A stretch of 64,000 nt of DNA from Pseudomonas sp. WN033 (GTDB lineage: Bacteria; Pseudomonadota; Gammaproteobacteria; Pseudomonadales; Pseudomonadaceae). How positions within the stretch are numbered: position 1 is the stretch's first letter; each line of letters starts with the position of its first letter. Below are positions 62,259-64,000 of the stretch, one piece after another. The notes under the pieces are model-generated. The model was given only the letters and a program-made list of their open reading frames with translations, had not been told where the DNA came from and made no database searches. Both the position numbers and the translations under genes were made by a program. The stretch lies in contig NSKG01000002.1 in the NCBI GenBank assembly GCA_002287035.1, forward strand, positions 434,001 to 498,000, written 5' to 3'.

Positions 62259-63518
62259 TCATGCCGTTTGCACTCCCGTAGCGGCCAGCTCCGGGTCGTT
62301 CAGCGTCAGGCTGCTCAGGGCCAATTGGCGGTCAAACAGCAAGCCGGTCTTGAGCCCGGCAACGGTACGCAATGCTTCACGCCGGGAGAGAGGCAACTGA
62401 TTGGCCAGACGGAAACAGGCGTCACGCCATGCCGCATAACCAGCCCGGTCCGACTGAAACAACGGGGTCAACATGCGGCTGGCCAGTTGGTAGAAACGCA
62501 AGTGACGTCGGCGCACTGCACTGTAACTGGCGAAAGCCTCGGCCAGCCCGGACTCACGCTGAACCGCAGCGGCCAGTTCCCAGCCATCGACCAGAGCCAG
62601 ATTGGCACCCTGCCCCAGTTGCGGGCTCATGCCGTGCGCGGCGTCACCAATCACCACCACCCGCCCCTGATGCCATTGGCGCATGCGCACATCGGCATAC
62701 ACCGCTATCGGCAACTGCTCGTGGGTTTCGATATGCGCCAGCGCAGTCCCGGTATCCGGCCAGCAATCAATCACCTGCTGCTTCCAGGCCCCCAGATCAG
62801 TGGCCTGCCAGGCCGGATAATCGGCCACCTTGAGGCTCCAGAAAAAACTGCGGCAGGGCAGCTCAGTCCCTGGTTGCAGCCCACTGGGCATCAGCCCGAC
62901 CATGATCCTGGCAGCGTCATAGCGCTGCAACAAAGCGGCAGGCTGGTCGAGCGGCGATGGGCTGATGTGCCAAAGAGCACCCCAGGGGTATGGCCGTATC
63001 TGCTGCTTCACCGCCAGTTGGGCACGCAGGCGCGACTGAGTGCCGTTGGCAATGATCAGACCATCGAAACCGCCAAGACGACGGCCGTCGGCCAGTTCAA
63101 GCTGCAGATGGCGCGCCCCTGGATCACCAAAGCTCTCGACTTCAGCTTCCAATTCAATCTCCACGCCGACTGCCAGGGCTTCTGCATGCAGTACCGCCAA
63201 CAGGTTGCCACGATGCACGCCCAGACCGTGGGCGCTACTGCCCAGATCGCTGTAGCGAACATCCATTACCCGTAGCCCGTCGCGACGACGGCCATCCAGC
63301 GCCTCGATCCGGGTAGCCCGGCTGGCCACCGCCGGCAACATCTGCATGCGCTCCAGCACCTCGATGCCCGATGGCTGAATCAGCAGCCCGGCCCCGCGGG
63401 CCTGCGGCTGGGCGAAACGTTCAAATAGCGTTACCCGGTGCCCTAACCGGGCCAGCATGATCCCTGTACTCAAACCTGCGGTGCCACAACCGACAATGGC
63501 GAAATGGTGATGCGACAT
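62259..63518 (-). CDS. FAD-dependent monooxygenase (PHBH/UbiH-like fold)
   Basis: 419-aa flavoprotein. An N-terminal Rossmann motif (FAIVGCGTAGLSTGIMLARLG, GxGxxG at 9-14), a DG-type strand in the middle (FDGLIIANGTQSRLRAQL), and the second FAD motif VVIGDAAHGMSPQLGQGAN (about 285-303) are characteristic of class A hydroxylases. They use NAD(P)H and O2 to oxidise aromatic or other substrates. The substrate is unknown. The ATG at 63518 gives MSHHHFAIVG. A LysR-type regulator gene lies 148 bp upstream on the same strand, which may control it. Confidence 0.87.
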   Translation of the reverse strand: MSHHHFAIVGCGTAGLSTGIMLARLGHRVTLFERFAQPQARGAGLLIQPSGIEVLERMQMLPAVASRATRIEALDGRRRDGLRVMDVRYSDLGSSAHGLGVHRGNLLAVLHAEALAVGVEIELEAEVESFGDPGARHLQLELADGRRLGGFDGLIIANGTQSRLRAQLAVKQQIRPYPWGALWHISPSPLDQPAALLQRYDAARIMVGLMPSGLQPGTELPCRSFFWSLKVADYPAWQATDLGAWKQQVIDCWPDTGTALAHIETHEQLPIAVYADVRMRQWHQGRVVVIGDAAHGMSPQLGQGANLALVDGWELAAAVQRESGLAEAFASYSAVRRRHLRFYQLASRMLTPLFQSDRAGYAAWRDACFRLANQLPLSRREALRTVAGLKTGLLFDRQLALSSLTLNDPELAATGVQTA

Positions 63519-63666
63519 CCTGCCCTCCCTTGCATTTGATCGTTGCGAGCATACCCCTTCGCGGATTGCTGTAGCCAGTCTCTCGCTTGCCCTGACCACA
63601 GCCCAATGCGCTCACAAGAGCTGCAAATTCGGCGGATAAAGAATGCGATGAACAATCAACGGGTAT

Positions 63667-64000
63667 TTACGGCAGTACGAGCCCTTTGCGTTGCTCGAGC
63701 GGAAGATCGTTGCAGATGTCCAGATGCGGCTGTATCAACACCTCGAACCACTCATGGAAGACAGCCAAACGCCGCGAACGCTGACGGCGGTGTGGGTAGA
63801 GCAAGGACACTGGCATCGAAGCCGCCCGGTAGGTCGGCATGACCTCTACCAATTGGCCTGAATCCAGCAGGTGCTGGATATCGAAGCGTGGGATCTGGAT
63901 CAAACCAACCCTGCCAGGCAGCAGGCAATGTAGCTTTCAGCATTGTTCACGACTACCCGACTGGGTACGTCGAGCAGTTGCTCGCTACCATCATCGGACT
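63667..64000 (-). CDS. LysR-type transcriptional regulator, 3' part (cut by window end)
   Basis: Only the C-terminal 110 or so codons are inside the window; the frame is open through base 64000. Reading from the end of the window it gives SDDGSEQLLDVPSRVVVNNA, then ESYIACCLAGLGLIQIPRF, DIQHLLDSGQLVEVMP, PVSLLYPHRRQRSRRLAVF and HEWFEVLI. This is the typical last third of a LysR effector-binding domain (the GLGI-x-x-P-x-F motif, L-x-x-GxLV-x-VL, and P..LLYP..R..S.R...F). The DNA-binding domain lies outside. It may control the adjacent FAD monooxygenase. Confidence 0.82.

Noticed and set aside
1-64000. CRISPR arrays, tRNA or rRNA genes, prophage or complete insertion sequences
   Set aside because: I looked through the intergenic regions for regularly spaced repeats, cloverleaf patterns and transposase frames and found none.

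Overview
This window looks like a chromosome segment from a member of the Pseudomonadaceae (Pseudomonas in the broad sense, possibly the marine Halopseudomonas lineage). The evidence is the set and order of the genes: gdhB beside a moxR-DUF58-DUF4381-batA-batB-batD cluster, a pepN-DUF2797-YeaC group, nadK with a phosphatase and a rhomboid protease, pyrC-rnt, and a nasST / nitrate transporter / protein kinase / nirBD / nitrate reductase / cobA cluster. To my recollection these match the P. aeruginosa arrangement. REP-like palindromes of the Pseudomonas type are present. The species call is an inference; no rRNA or tRNA gene was found. Coding density is high and there is no prophage, intact insertion sequence or CRISPR array.

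Layout. 0.3-7.2 kb: chemoreceptor, Na+/H+-antiporter-type carrier, flavin reductase, OprD-type porin, EAL phosphodiesterase. 7.2-19.4 kb: DUF2835 protein and the large NAD-glutamate dehydrogenase on the minus strand, diverging from a tightly overlapping MoxR/Bat operon. 19.5-27 kb (minus strand): an HAE3-type RND transporter with a YCF48/BNR partner, then pepN, DUF2797 and YeaC-like genes. 27.2-36.9 kb: housekeeping and conserved unknowns (DUF3015, an Lnb/DUF4105 protein, globin, rhomboid protease, phosphatase, NAD kinase, DUF1853, a coiled-coil protein, dihydroorotase, RNase T). 37-41.3 kb: a TAXI-type TRAP transporter with a universal stress protein, preceded by a leader with four consecutive hairpins.

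41.3-53.5 kb: the nitrate assimilation cluster, the most informative part of the window. The nitrate sensor NasS and the ANTAR antiterminator NasT are followed by a nitrate transporter, a PP2C-phosphatase/Ser-Thr-kinase fusion, NirB and NirD (nitrite reductase), a molybdopterin nitrate reductase, and uroporphyrinogen-III methyltransferase, which supplies siroheme precursor for NirB. Each of its three transcription units (nasST, transporter-kinase, nirB onward) begins with the same architecture: a sigma-54 type -24/-12 element, two hairpins whose hexaloops carry A at position 1 and G at position 4 (the ANTAR target motif), and a strong intrinsic terminator. In the nasS leader the second ANTAR hairpin overlaps the terminator stem, so the two are mutually exclusive. 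This implies that NasT acts on its own operon as well as on the transport and reduction operons.

53.5-64 kb (mostly minus strand): an Atm1-like ABC exporter, an uncharacterised multi-spanning permease, a tripartite-type RND efflux pump with its adaptor, a dienelactone hydrolase family protein, an FAD monooxygenase, and the 3' part of a LysR-type regulator cut by the window end.
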